From Enemella dayhoffiae (GTDB taxonomy: Bacteria > Actinomycetota > Actinomycetes > Propionibacteriales > Propionibacteriaceae), in NCBI RefSeq assembly GCF_002250625.1, contig NZ_NMVQ01000001.1, positions 248,001-312,000 on the forward strand: a stretch of 64,000 nt of DNA. Direction: 5' to 3'. A program made the translations under genes and the position numbers. Below the pieces are notes generated by a model. That model saw nothing but the letters and a program-made list of their open reading frames with translations. It was not told the DNA's origin and did not search any database. Positions 25,717 to 34,799 of this stretch are shown in pieces (positions within the stretch are counted from its first letter, which is position 1; each line of letters begins with the position of its first letter).

Positions 25717-26498
25717 ATGAACAACACCCGCTCCCTGGCCCTCGTGACCGGCGCGTCCGCCGGGATCGGCCGCGAGATCGCCTGTCTGCTCGCCGAGCGC
25801 GGCCACGACATCGTCGGCGTGGGCTCCAGCGGCCGCATCACCGAGCTCGAATCCCGCCTCGGCGGGGTGCAGTTCTTCCCGGTGCAGGCGGATCTGGCCA
25901 CCCGGGCCGGTGTCGACAGCGTGTGGGAGCAGGTTCAGGCACTTGGCCGCCCCTTGGAGGTCGCCGTGTTGAACGCCGGCCGCAGTCTCGGCGGCGGCTT
26001 CGTCGACACCGACCTCGAGGACGAGCTGCAGTTGCTCGCATTGAACGTCACGGGCAGGTGCTGCTGGCCAAGCACGTCGTCAGGGCGATGGCGGCCCGCC
26101 GCAGCGGACGCATCCTGATCACCACGTCGATGTCGGCGCTGACCCCGACTCCCTACGAGTCCATCTACGGCCCGACCCGGGCGTTCATGTTCAGCTTCGC
26201 CGAGGGATTGCGCGAGGAGATGAAGGAATACGGGGTGTCGGTCACCGCGCTGCTCCCCGGCGCCACCGCGACCGACTTCCACCAGACCGCGGGCATGGGC
26301 AACACCATGTTCGGTTCAAACGACTGGAAGAACGATCCGGTTGTCGTGGCCACCCGCGGTGTCGACGCCCTGTTCGCGGGCAAGGGCCACGTGATCGGCG
26401 GCGACCGGAAGACCCGACGCCAGGCACTGCTCAACAAGCTCACTCCCGAGAGCGTCAAGGCAGCCAGGTTCGCGAAGAGCAGCCGCCCCTCCCATTGA
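25717..26498 (+). pseudogene. Short-chain dehydrogenase, frameshifted
   Basis: Classical SDR broken by a one-base shift near 26052. The first frame carries the cofactor motif TGASAGIG and LNAGRSLGGG to LNVTG; the second continues with LLAKHVVRAMAARRSGRILI and the rest to 26498. The active-site YxxxK is YGPTR here, with Arg for the catalytic Lys. Frameshift and this substitution both suggest inactivation, though a sequencing error could explain the shift alone. RBS GAGGAAG precedes ATG 25717. Confidence 0.8.
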
Positions 26499-26552
26499 CC
26501 GCGGGCCACCGCCCGGATTTCGCGCACGCTGCCCGCCCCAAAGGAGGACACC

Positions 26553-26903
26553 ATGGCACGGCACCGCATCTTCGACACCGCGTACGCCGACATCCACCCG
26601 CACTATGTGACCAAGGTGGAGCGCAAGGGGCGCACAGTCGACGAGCTGCAGCAGGTGATCCGCTGGCTGACCGGTTATGACACCGCCGGCCTGCAGCAGG
26701 CGATCGACGACAAACGAACCCTGGAAGAGTTTTTCGGGCAGGCGCCGGAGATCAACCCCAACGCCAGGCTGATCACCGGCTCCATCTGCGGCCACCGGGT
26801 GGAGGAGATCGAGGACCCGCTGATGCAGCAGATCCGCCAGCTGGACAAGCTGGTCGACGAGCTGGCCAAGGGACGGCCGATGGAGAAGATTCTGCGCTCT
26901 TGA
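26553..26903 (+). CDS. DUF2200 domain-containing protein
   Basis: 116-residue cytosolic protein with the DUF2200 pattern: HRIFDTAYADIHPHYVTKVERKGRT, VIRWLTGYD, then RLITGSICGHRVEEIEDPLMQ at the C-terminal side. Function unknown in the family. A strong AAAGGAGG ribosome binding site precedes the ATG. The next 125 nt to selO hold no gene. Confidence 0.85.
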   Translation: MARHRIFDTAYADIHPHYVTKVERKGRTVDELQQVIRWLTGYDTAGLQQAIDDKRTLEEFFGQAPEINPNARLITGSICGHRVEEIEDPLMQQIRQLDKLVDELAKGRPMEKILRS

Positions 26904-27028
26904 CCTCGCGGGTCAACCGCCAAATTCCTTGATCATTTGCCCTCGCGTCGCGCACACCCGCATTCCTTCGTTGGGCGTGACGCACCGGTGGAGGATCCGG
27001 CGGTTGCCCCCAGTGAGAGAATGGAGTG

Positions 27029-28510
27029 ATGGACCGAACCCTGGATCGGCAGAGCCCGCCCGAGGTGGCGTGGGACAACAGCTTCGTCCGCGACCTCGGC
27101 TGGCTGGGGATGCGGACCGATCCGGTACCGGTGGCGTCCCCCTCGCTGCTCGCCCTTGACGACGAACTGGCCCGCGAGCTCGGACTCGACCCCCAGTGGC
27201 TGCGCTCCGCCGACGGCGTCGCCGTGCTGGCCGGCAACGCCGTGGCCCCCGGCTCGGAGCCGATCGCCCAGGCGTACGCCGGACACCAGTTCGGACAGCT
27301 CAGCCCGATGCTGGGCGACGGCCGGGCGCACCTGCTCGGCGAACTCGTGGACACCAGCGGTCGCCGCCGGGACGTCGCGCTCAAGGGCTCCGGCCGGACC
27401 CCGTTCTCCCGCGGCGGCGACGGACGCGCCGTGGTCGGACCGGTGATCCGCGAATATCTGGTCAGCGCGTTCATGCACGCCGTCGGCATCCCGACCACCC
27501 GATCACTGGCCGCCGTCGCCACCGGGGAACGCGTCCTGCGCGAGCGCCCGCTGCCCGGTGCCGTGCTGACCCGCGTCGCCGCCTCGCACCTGCGCGTCGG
27601 CACCCTGGTGCTGCTGGCCACCAAGGGGTCGCGTGAGCAGCTCGCCGCCGGAGTCGAGTACGCCCGGGCCCGGCACTACCCCGACCTGCCGGCGGACGAC
27701 CCGATGGCGTTCCTCGCCGCCGTCGTCGAACGACAGGCCCGCCTCGTGGCCGCGTGGATGAGCGTCGGCTTCGTGCACGGGGTGATGAACTCCGACAACA
27801 TGACACTGTCGGGCGAAACCATCGACTACGGCCCGTGCGCCTTCCTCGACGCCTACGACCCCGACCGCTGGTTCAGCAGCATCGACCACGCCGGCCGCTA
27901 CCGGTTTGCCGCGCAGCCGCTGATGGCCCAGTGGGATCTGGCCCGGCTCGCCGAGGCGGTGATCCCCCTGGTCGACGGCGACCCGAACGATATCGTCGCC
28001 CAGGCACAGGCGATCATCGAGTCGTTCACCGCGACCTACGAGCAGGAGCTGCAACGTCGGTTCGCTGCCAAGCTCGGACTGCCGGACGCCCAGGCCGACG
28101 ACGACGCCCTGGTCGCCGAGTTGCTGAGCATCGCGGAGGCCGAGTCCCTCGACCTCACCGGCCTGTTCCGCGACCTCACGCGGACGCTGCTCGAGGAGCC
28201 CACACCCACCCTCGACCCGATCACCGACAAGGCGCGCTGGGCCGCCTGGCGGGACCACTGGCTGGCGCGGATCGGCGACGACCGGGGAGCGGTGGCCAGC
28301 CGGATGGACGCGGTCAACCCGCTCTACATCCCGCGCAACCACCTCGTCGAGGAAGCCATCGCCGCGGCCCACGCCGGCGACCTAACCCCGTTCGAGGAGC
28401 TGGACACCGTGCTCCGTTCGCCCTTCACCGAACGACCCGGCCGAGAGCGCTTCACGCAACCCGCCGATCCGGATTTCACCCGGGGCTACGTCACTTTCTG
28501 CGGCACGTGA
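27029..28510 (+). CDS. selO: Protein adenylyltransferase SelO
   Basis: 493-residue SelO/YdiU (UPF0061) pseudokinase-fold protein that transfers AMP from ATP to proteins, often with a redox-stress role. Diagnostic blocks include PIAQAYAGHQFGQLSPMLGDGRA, KGSGRTPFSRGGDGRAVVG with REYLVSAFMHAVGIPTTRSL, and GVMNSDNMTLSGETIDYGPCAF. It ends TFCGT with a Cys in the place where some homologues have selenocysteine. ATG 27029 is preferred over GTG 27026; a GGAG lies too close, GAGAG a little upstream. Confidence 0.94.
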   Translation: MDRTLDRQSPPEVAWDNSFVRDLGWLGMRTDPVPVASPSLLALDDELARELGLDPQWLRSADGVAVLAGNAVAPGSEPIAQAYAGHQFGQLSPMLGDGRAHLLGELVDTSGRRRDVALKGSGRTPFSRGGDGRAVVGPVIREYLVSAFMHAVGIPTTRSLAAVATGERVLRERPLPGAVLTRVAASHLRVGTLVLLATKGSREQLAAGVEYARARHYPDLPADDPMAFLAAVVERQARLVAAWMSVGFVHGVMNSDNMTLSGETIDYGPCAFLDAYDPDRWFSSIDHAGRYRFAAQPLMAQWDLARLAEAVIPLVDGDPNDIVAQAQAIIESFTATYEQELQRRFAAKLGLPDAQADDDALVAELLSIAEAESLDLTGLFRDLTRTLLEEPTPTLDPITDKARWAAWRDHWLARIGDDRGAVASRMDAVNPLYIPRNHLVEEAIAAAHAGDLTPFEELDTVLRSPFTERPGRERFTQPADPDFTRGYVTFCGT

Positions 28511-28518
28511 TCGGGCCA

Positions 28519-28537
28519 GGTATGATGTTGTCATACC
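28519..28537. promoter_or_regulatory. Palindromic operator of the toxin-antitoxin pair
   Basis: Perfect inverted repeat GGTATGA-TGTTG-TCATACC, 8 nt after the selO stop and just before the AAGGAGG ribosome binding site of the antitoxin. Ribbon-helix-helix antitoxins typically bind such sites and repress their own operon. Confidence 0.65.
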
Positions 28538-28549
28538 AAGGAGGTGCCC

Positions 28550-28804
28550 ATGGCCGTGCGCAAAGTTGCGGTGACGTTGCCCGAAGAGCTCTATGACCTG
28601 GTCGAACGAGCTCGTAAGGTCGAACACCGGTCGCGCTCGGAGATGATCCAGGAGGCGATCCGGACCCACTTCGGCGAGGCGACCTATCGCCCGTCAGAGG
28701 AGGAGCGTCGCCTTCTCCAGGCCGCGCTGGAGAAGGACCTGTCTCAGCCCGAGACCGCTCTTCCCTGGAGCGAGGTGCGCAACGAACTGTGGGGAGACAA
28801 GTAG
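28550..28804 (+). CDS. Ribbon-helix-helix antitoxin (CopG/ParD-like)
   Basis: 84-residue protein. The N-terminal KVAVTLPEELYDLVERARKVEHRSRSEMIQEAIR is a textbook ribbon-helix-helix DNA-binding fold; the acidic C-terminal part (SEEERRLLQAALEKDLSQPE) should bind and neutralise the toxin. ATG 28550 follows AAGGAGG. It overlaps the toxin gene by 16 nt. Confidence 0.88.
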   Translation: MAVRKVAVTLPEELYDLVERARKVEHRSRSEMIQEAIRTHFGEATYRPSEEERRLLQAALEKDLSQPETALPWSEVRNELWGDK

Positions 28805-29109
28805 CAGTCCTTCTCTCGCCTGAGGCGGTGGCCGACCTGCACGACGCTCACGACCGTTACCGCCAGATCGCGGCAGACCTGGCCGATGCGTTCGCGGAAG
28901 CGGTCGAGGGGGTCATCGAGCGCCTCACGCTGTTCCCTCACTCGGGGACGCCTGTCGAGGGTTTTGGCGACCTGCGCCGGGCTCGCTTGACCCGATTCCC
29001 CTACGGCGTCTTCTATCGTCTCACCGACCGCGGGGAAGTGCGCATCCTGCGCGTCCTCCACGATCGGCAAGACCGCCCGTCCGGGATGAGTGCGCCCCCG
29101 ACTGGCTAG
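28789..29109 (+). CDS. RelE/ParE-family toxin
   Basis: 106-residue basic protein with the RelE/ParE pattern: LSPEAVADLHDAHDRYRQ, LTLFPHSGTPVEGFGDLRRARLTRFPYGVFYRL and VRILRVLHDRQD. Such toxins cut ribosome-bound mRNA (RelE) or poison gyrase (ParE); sequence alone does not decide, and the Arg/Phe/Tyr pattern is closest to ParE-like plasmid stabilisation toxins. Starts at GTG 28789 inside the antitoxin gene. Confidence 0.85.
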   Translation: MGRQVAVLLSPEAVADLHDAHDRYRQIAADLADAFAEAVEGVIERLTLFPHSGTPVEGFGDLRRARLTRFPYGVFYRLTDRGEVRILRVLHDRQDRPSGMSAPPTG

Positions 29110-29131
29110 GACTGGAGTCACGCACCGCTGA

Positions 29132-31288
29132 TCAGAACAGGAGCACGAGTTGGCCGGTTGTCCGGGTCATCGCGACGTAGCGGTCGACGGCCCCCTCGAT
29201 CCCGTCGCCGAAGGATTCCGGTCGGACCAGCACCACCAGGTCGAATTCCAACCCCTTCGCGGATTCCGGCGTGAGCGAGCGGATCCGCTCAGATCCCGGA
29301 TACGCCGGATCCCCAACCACACAGGCGATTCCTTCGGAGTTGGTACGCCCCCACTCGGCCACGATCTCGGCGAGCTCGGCCACCCGACCCCGCCGCACCG
29401 GCAGCCCGTTGTCGCGGACCGAGGTGGGCACGCTGACATCGGGCAGCACCACCCGGATGACCGGTTCGGCCGCGGCCATCACCGCTGCCGGAGTCCGGTA
29501 GTTCACTGTCAGGGTTGAAGTGCGGACGTTGTCCAACCCAACCCGCGCCAAGCGTTCCGCCCAGCTCTCGGTGAACCCGTGCCTCGCCTGCGCCCGGTCA
29601 CCGACGATGGTCAGACTGCGCGACGGGCAGCGTGCCAAAAGCTGGCACCACTGCGCTTCGGTGAGCTCCTGCGCCTCATCGACGACCAGGTGCGCGAACG
29701 GTCCGGCGAGTCGGTCCCGATCACCCTCGGCCACCGCCTCCGGATCGTCAAGGGCCGCCCGCAGGTCCGCCCCACGCAGCATCGCCATCACCTGCAGCTC
29801 GGTGGGGTCGCTGGCGATCAGGTGATCGACCACTCGCTCCATCTCCTCCCGGCCTGCCGCCCGCGCAGCCGCCTGTTGCCGTTGCCGACGCGCCACCCCG
29901 GGATCGCCCAGCCGGCGGCGGGCCGCGTCCAGCAACGGCAGATCGGCCTCGGTCCAGGCGTACCCGTCCTCGCGGCACAACCGGCGCACCTCGTCGTTGG
30001 ACAGCCACGGGGCGCAGCGCCGCAGGTACGCCGGGACCGTCCACAGGTCGGCCACCAGGTCGACTGGTTCAAGCATCGGCCAGGCCTCGCCGAGCACCTC
30101 GTTCAGCTCGGCGCTGCGATGCAGGGCCGCGCTCACATCAGCGGCCTCGAGCTCCTCCTCCGCCTCGTCGGTCAGCTGATCGACCGCGAGCCCAGCCAGT
30201 GCGGTCCACAGCTGCTCGCGGGCCTCGTTGTGCGGCGTACCCGGCTCCACCGCGCCGAACGCCTCGGCCCACTCGGCCGCCCCGAACGACACGTCGCCCC
30301 ACTCGGTGTCGACCTCCACCGAGTCGGTCGGCGGCTCCTCATGGAGCGCTACAGCCGGTTCGATCGCCCCCACCATCCGCACGTCCGACTTGAGTCGGCG
30401 TACCTCCGGGTCGGTCTCGGGCCTCGCCGCGTCTCCTTCGGGGACGAGCTGGTGCAGGGTGCACAGCTGGACCCCCTCCTCGCCCAGGCTGGGCAGCACG
30501 TCGGAAACGTAGTCCAGGTAGGGATTCGACGGCCCGACGAATAGGACTCCCCCATGCCGCCGCCCGATCCGCGGGTCGGAGTGCAGCAGCTGGGCGGTGC
30601 GGTGCAGCGCGACCACCGTCTTGCCCGTGCCGGGACCGCCGTCCACCACGAGTGCCCCGCGCGAGCCGTCGCGGATGATGGCGTGCTGGTCGGCCTGGAT
30701 GGTGGCGAGGACGTCGCGCATCCGCTCCGACCGCGGGCCGCCCAGGCTGGCGATGAAGGCGGACTGGTCGTCCAGCGTGGCACTCTCGGCGCCTTCACTG
30801 AGCCCGTCGGCGGTGAACACCTCGTCCCAGAAGTCGGTGATCCGCCCCCGGCTCCAGCGATAGCGGCGTCGGCTGGTCAACCCCATCGGGTCGGCGTGGG
30901 TGGCGGCGAAGAACGGCTCGGCGGCCGGCGTACGCCAGTCCAGCAGCAGGGGTTGCCCCTCGGGATCGCGCAGGCCCAACCGACCCAGATAGCGCACCGA
31001 CCCGTCGGCGGCGACCATCCGCCCCAGGCACAGGTCGACCCCGTAACGCTGCAGCAACCGCAGCTGGGCCGACAACCGCCGGATCTCCTGATCTCGTTCC
31101 AGGGCAGCGGTTCCACCCCGCTCCCGGCCCTGGCGGGCGGCGTCCAGCCGCGCCGTCACCTCCGACCGCACGTGATCCAGCACGGCGGCGATCCGGCCGA
31201 GGTGTTCCGCGTCGCGGGCAATCAGTGTGTCGGTTGATTTTGCGGCCAGGTGGGGCGGCAGGTCGAAGGCGGAGAGGGAAGGGGTCAC
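29132..31288 (-). CDS. helR: RNA polymerase recycling helicase-like ATPase HelR (HelD family)
   Basis: 718-residue UvrD-like motor protein of the HelD family. Coiled-coil N-terminal arm (about 15-110), conserved block RIGRLGLRD-like YLGRLGLRDPEGQPLLLDWR, Walker A GGPGTGKT near residue 216, DEAQ-type Walker B HLVVDEAQELTEAQW, motif III GDRAQARHGF and the C-terminal helicase domain ending YVAMTRTTGQLVLL. HelR frees stalled RNA polymerase and, in Streptomyces, displaces rifamycin from it. GTG 31288 is chosen because the palindromic rifamycin-associated element lies 45 nt upstream; longer frames would run through it. Confidence 0.88.
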   Translation of the reverse strand: MTPSLSAFDLPPHLAAKSTDTLIARDAEHLGRIAAVLDHVRSEVTARLDAARQGRERGGTAALERDQEIRRLSAQLRLLQRYGVDLCLGRMVAADGSVRYLGRLGLRDPEGQPLLLDWRTPAAEPFFAATHADPMGLTSRRRYRWSRGRITDFWDEVFTADGLSEGAESATLDDQSAFIASLGGPRSERMRDVLATIQADQHAIIRDGSRGALVVDGGPGTGKTVVALHRTAQLLHSDPRIGRRHGGVLFVGPSNPYLDYVSDVLPSLGEEGVQLCTLHQLVPEGDAARPETDPEVRRLKSDVRMVGAIEPAVALHEEPPTDSVEVDTEWGDVSFGAAEWAEAFGAVEPGTPHNEAREQLWTALAGLAVDQLTDEAEEELEAADVSAALHRSAELNEVLGEAWPMLEPVDLVADLWTVPAYLRRCAPWLSNDEVRRLCREDGYAWTEADLPLLDAARRRLGDPGVARRQRQQAAARAAGREEMERVVDHLIASDPTELQVMAMLRGADLRAALDDPEAVAEGDRDRLAGPFAHLVVDEAQELTEAQWCQLLARCPSRSLTIVGDRAQARHGFTESWAERLARVGLDNVRTSTLTVNYRTPAAVMAAAEPVIRVVLPDVSVPTSVRDNGLPVRRGRVAELAEIVAEWGRTNSEGIACVVGDPAYPGSERIRSLTPESAKGLEFDLVVLVRPESFGDGIEGAVDRYVAMTRTTGQLVLLF

Positions 31289-31333
31289 GGTGCGGCTCCC
31301 GGGTCGACGGAGCCTTGATTCTCCGCCCCCACC

Positions 31334-31353
31334 GGGGCCTTGCGGCAAGCCCC
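31334..31353. promoter_or_regulatory. Rifamycin-associated element (RAE) upstream of helR
   Basis: On the minus strand GGGGCTTGCCGCAAGGCCCC, an almost perfect palindrome that matches the RAE consensus known upstream of rifamycin-resistance genes in actinobacteria (written from memory, GGGGCTTGCGGCAAGGCCCC). It lies 45 nt before the helR start. This supports rifamycin-inducible expression. Confidence 0.8.
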
Positions 31354-31377
31354 CTGTCCCGCTATACCTTGAAACTG

Positions 31378-31806
31378 AGGGGCTTCCCGTCCACCCACCG
31401 CGCGATCGACGGCACCGGCTGGGTCCTCGACCCCCTCGATCCAAACCCGCTCACCGAGCAGGGCCAGCGGTTCGTGATGAACATGTACGCCGAGCAGGGT
31501 CCGACCGGCGGGGCGTACCGGATGACCAACACGGTGATCGAGCTCGACCGGCCCCGCGCGATCGCCTGGCAGCCCGAGGTGTACGCCGACGACAAGCCCG
31601 AGGGGATGGACGACGCCCTGCGCGGCTGGTTCTGGCGCTATGATCTCGCGTCCGCCGCCAACGGGGAGGGCACCGAGGTGACGCTCGGCTACGACTGGTC
31701 CCGGGTGCCCGAGCACGCGGCGAAGATCATCGGTTTCCCGCCGCTCCCCGACGGACACCTGGAGAACTCGCTGGCCAACCTGGCCCGGCTCGCCGAGCGC
31801 TCCTGA
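31378..31806 (+). pseudogene. SRPBCC-family protein, 5'-truncated remnant
   Basis: The frame matches the polyketide-cyclase/SRPBCC fold from about residue 30 on (THRAIDGTGWV, TVIELDRPRAIAWQPEV, TEVTLGYDWSRVPEHAAKI, a C-terminal helix). The first beta-strand and helices are missing, because the helR promoter region begins there, and no ribosome binding site or sensible start is visible. A start at an internal ATG would give a still shorter, incomplete fold. Confidence 0.65.
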
Positions 31807-31815
31807 GGGGGCGGC

Positions 31816-33642
31816 TCACCAGCCGCCGCCACCGCCACCGCCGAAGCCGCCGCCACCGGAGAACCCGGAGGACGAGCTGCTGCTCGCCTGGACGGAGCTG
31901 ACCGCCTCGGAGATCGACGACGCCATGGCGGTCGACAACCCGTCCAGGCTGGAGGCGAACCCGGCTCCGTAGTAGAACCCGTAGCCGTGCGGTGACACGT
32001 ACCAGTGCGATTCGGGCTCGTAGCGACCCTGCGCCGCCAGGTCGCTGAACACCTTCGCCCAGCGCTCGGCCACCCCGAACACGATCGCGTAGGGCAGATA
32101 GCGGGAGAACACGTCGACCCCCTCCTCGAAGCGGATCTGATCCCCCTCCGCGGTGGACAGGTATTGCTCAAATCCCTTCGTCTGCGCGAGCACCGCCGAC
32201 CCCTCGGCCGTGCGCGCCGGCATCCGTCCGCTCATCGCCGCCAGCAGCAGACCGACCACGACGATGCCGGCCCCGACCAGCCCGAGCCCGGCCACCAGCC
32301 CGAGCCCCACCCCGATCGCCACCCCCAGACCGGCGAGGACCAGCCCGGCGACCACCCACAGTCCGCGCACCTTCTCCGGGTTGCCCGAGAACCAGTGGTG
32401 GTGCTTGTGCACCCGCTCATACAGCGACGCCTTGGTGTCGGTCATCAGCCCGGCGAACTCCTTGTCCTTGAGCTGCTGGGTGGACACCGTCTCGTGGTGG
32501 GTGAACAGCGTGTCCAGGATCGCGCGCTCATACGGCTCCACCTGCTCGGGGCAGAGCAGCTTGACCAGCGTCCACTCCTTGTTGCCGGTCTCCTCGATCC
32601 GCAGGTGCCCGCGGATCGCCAGGTCGATGATCGTCGCGGTCACGTCGCGGTCGTCGGCCCGTTCGTCGATCAGCGTGCCCAGCTCTCCCGGCTTCGCCCC
32701 GGCGGGCGGGGTGAACTGCACGGCAAACCGGGTACGCCCACTCTGCCGGACCGTCTGCCCCTCGGCGTCCCCGGTCGGCGTCAACCCCGGGGTCAGCCCG
32801 GCGTACACCTCGTCGCGGCCGTGGCGGCGTACCCGAAGGAGCACCAGCGCGCTGCCGACCGCGGCCACCAGCGCCGCCAGCCCACCGGAAACCGGGGTGA
32901 GTGGGAACATGTTGCCGAAGTGCGACCGCTTGGAGAAGGTCGGCTGGGCCGCCTCGGTGAACGTGCCGACCGGATAGCCGGCGACGGTCTGTACGCCGAC
33001 CTCGGTCCCCAGGTTTTCGGCGGTGAAGGTCGCCCTGTTGCCCTCGACCCGGTGCTCGCACGGCTTGTCGAAGTTCTTGCCGGTGAAGCAGGCGGTCTTC
33101 GTCGGTGCGGCGAGGCCGTCGACCATGATCGTCGCCTTCCGCACCGGCACCTGCCAGCCGTTGCCGACCGCCATCCAGTTCAGCTCGTCGAGCCCGCTGG
33201 TCGCGTTGTTCGGCTGGGTCACCCCGCGCAGGGTGTAGGTGATCCGATAACGCTGCACCCCGGTGTACTTGGTGCCCTGCTGGCCGACCTTCACCAGCAG
33301 CAGCTGGTCCTTGGTGTCGCGCTGGGTGTTCGTGTTGGCCCCGGTCGGGCTCTCCACCCGATCCACCGTCACCGGGGTCTCCCGCCACACATCCGGGTTG
33401 TCCTGCACCCGCATCCGCTGGGTGAACGCCAGGATCGGCCCGTGCCCGGCGTCGCCAGCGAAGTCGAACGCGAGGTCGAGCACCACCCGCACGTTGCCGT
33501 CCTTGTCGGGCGTCGCGGTGGCGGTGTATTCGGTCACCTTCCACGACGACGGCGTCTTGTCCTCCGCGTGGGCCGGGGTCGCCACCAGCGAGCAGGGCAG
33601 GAGGATCGCGAGGGCCAGCAGGATTCGGGAGAGGACTCTCAT
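31816..33642 (-). CDS. DUF2207 domain membrane protein
   Basis: 608 residues. Signal peptide (1-26, ending PAHA), extracytoplasmic DUF2207 domain (about 35-240), one helix near 255-275, a cytoplasmic domain, then two or more helices near 420-465 and a C-terminal tail ending in a Ser-rich and Gly-rich stretch (FGGGGGGGW), as usual for DUF2207 proteins. Function unknown. It is followed at 33643 by a 18-nt gap to a DoxX-like gene on the same strand. Confidence 0.85.
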   Translation of the reverse strand: MRVLSRILLALAILLPCSLVATPAHAEDKTPSSWKVTEYTATATPDKDGNVRVVLDLAFDFAGDAGHGPILAFTQRMRVQDNPDVWRETPVTVDRVESPTGANTNTQRDTKDQLLLVKVGQQGTKYTGVQRYRITYTLRGVTQPNNATSGLDELNWMAVGNGWQVPVRKATIMVDGLAAPTKTACFTGKNFDKPCEHRVEGNRATFTAENLGTEVGVQTVAGYPVGTFTEAAQPTFSKRSHFGNMFPLTPVSGGLAALVAAVGSALVLLRVRRHGRDEVYAGLTPGLTPTGDAEGQTVRQSGRTRFAVQFTPPAGAKPGELGTLIDERADDRDVTATIIDLAIRGHLRIEETGNKEWTLVKLLCPEQVEPYERAILDTLFTHHETVSTQQLKDKEFAGLMTDTKASLYERVHKHHHWFSGNPEKVRGLWVVAGLVLAGLGVAIGVGLGLVAGLGLVGAGIVVVGLLLAAMSGRMPARTAEGSAVLAQTKGFEQYLSTAEGDQIRFEEGVDVFSRYLPYAIVFGVAERWAKVFSDLAAQGRYEPESHWYVSPHGYGFYYGAGFASSLDGLSTAMASSISEAVSSVQASSSSSSGFSGGGGFGGGGGGGW

Positions 33643-33660
33643 GATCGGGAGGTTAGTCGG

Positions 33661-34692
33661 TCACCGGTTGACTGGCGGGCGCCCGGTCCACGCAAAGTCG
33701 CGGTCGAACAGGAAGCGGAACTCCGGATCCGCGGCCAGCACCACGTCCTGGCCCGCACCGTGCAACCGGATTCCGGTGGCGGTCGGCTCGAACCGCAGTT
33801 CCAGGGTGTCGGTCGGCTTCTGGTTCAGCTCGGTCGCCCCACGCTGGACCGGTTGCAGCGCGAGGGTCACGACGCCGGGTGCGGTCACCCGAAAGGTGCC
33901 GTGCCGCAGGTCGCCGTTGGCCTGCCGGATCGCCACCCGTGCCACCCCGTTGCGCCGCTCCCACTGCCCGAACGCGATCTGCTGCCAACGGGTGTCATGG
34001 GCGAGCTGGGCCGCCGGCGCGGTGGTGTCGTTGGCGACCCGGTGCACACCGACCAGCGGGCCCTCGACCCGGGTCGGGCGCTGCGACCCAATGCTGGACC
34101 AGTAGAGCAGCCCGCTGGCGACGGTGAGACCGATCGCGGCGACCAACCCGAGCACCCCGGTGACCCGGCCGAGCTTCCCGTCGAAGATCGTCGGCAGCGG
34201 GCCACGCGGGACCGGACCGCGGGTGAACAGCGCCCGCAGATAGCGGGCGGCGTACGGGATCGCAACGATCACGCAGCCCAGCGTCAGCAGCCCGGAGAGC
34301 TCCTTGACCGGCACGTCGAAGGTCAGGTTCAGCCCGAACACGACGGCCAGGTCGACCGCGCCGAGGACGGCGCCGACCCCCGCGGTACGCCGGAACAGCA
34401 GCAACGATCCGGCCAGCACCTCGGCTGCCCCGGCGATGAACTGGACCACCGGCGAATACGCCATGAACCGCCACAGCAACCCCATCGGGCTCATCTCGCC
34501 GAAGCCGACCAGGGCGTCGGCGAAGTCGACCTGGCCCATCTGCATCAGGAACACCTTCGACCAGCCATAGACGAACAGATAGAACCCGAGCATCAGCCGC
34601 AGCAGCAGGTGCAGCGCCCAGCCGATTCGCGTGGGTACGCCCGGCGGTTTCGTCTCGGGGGTGGTGGGGGTTGCGGCCTCGGTGGTGGTCAT
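33661..34692 (-). CDS. DoxX-like membrane protein
   Basis: 343 residues. The N-terminal 190 residues hold a DoxX-type four-helix bundle (LLLRLMLGFYLFVYGWSKVF, VQFIAGAAEVLAGSLLLFRR); a fifth helix near 200 (VTGVLGLVAAIGLTVASGLLYW) leads into a soluble beta-rich domain with no family I know. ATG at 34690-34692 is chosen; the longer frame adds 14 residues without a ribosome binding site. Divergent from the carotenoid-type oxidoreductase, 107 nt apart. Confidence 0.75.
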   Translation of the reverse strand: MTTTEAATPTTPETKPPGVPTRIGWALHLLLRLMLGFYLFVYGWSKVFLMQMGQVDFADALVGFGEMSPMGLLWRFMAYSPVVQFIAGAAEVLAGSLLLFRRTAGVGAVLGAVDLAVVFGLNLTFDVPVKELSGLLTLGCVIVAIPYAARYLRALFTRGPVPRGPLPTIFDGKLGRVTGVLGLVAAIGLTVASGLLYWSSIGSQRPTRVEGPLVGVHRVANDTTAPAAQLAHDTRWQQIAFGQWERRNGVARVAIRQANGDLRHGTFRVTAPGVVTLALQPVQRGATELNQKPTDTLELRFEPTATGIRLHGAGQDVVLAADPEFRFLFDRDFAWTGRPPVNR

Positions 34693-34799
34693 GCTCCAAC
34701 CCTGCCAACCGGATCGGTGAGCCGGCGGTGACATTTGTCCCGAGCTTTCGTGACGGTTTCACACGCACGGAGACTCCGGCACCGGGTATCAAGGAGGAC

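Noticed and set aside
29132-31288. UvrD-type DNA repair or defence helicase
   Set aside because: The N-terminal coiled-coil arm, HelD-family conserved blocks and the RAE upstream favour HelR acting on RNA polymerase.
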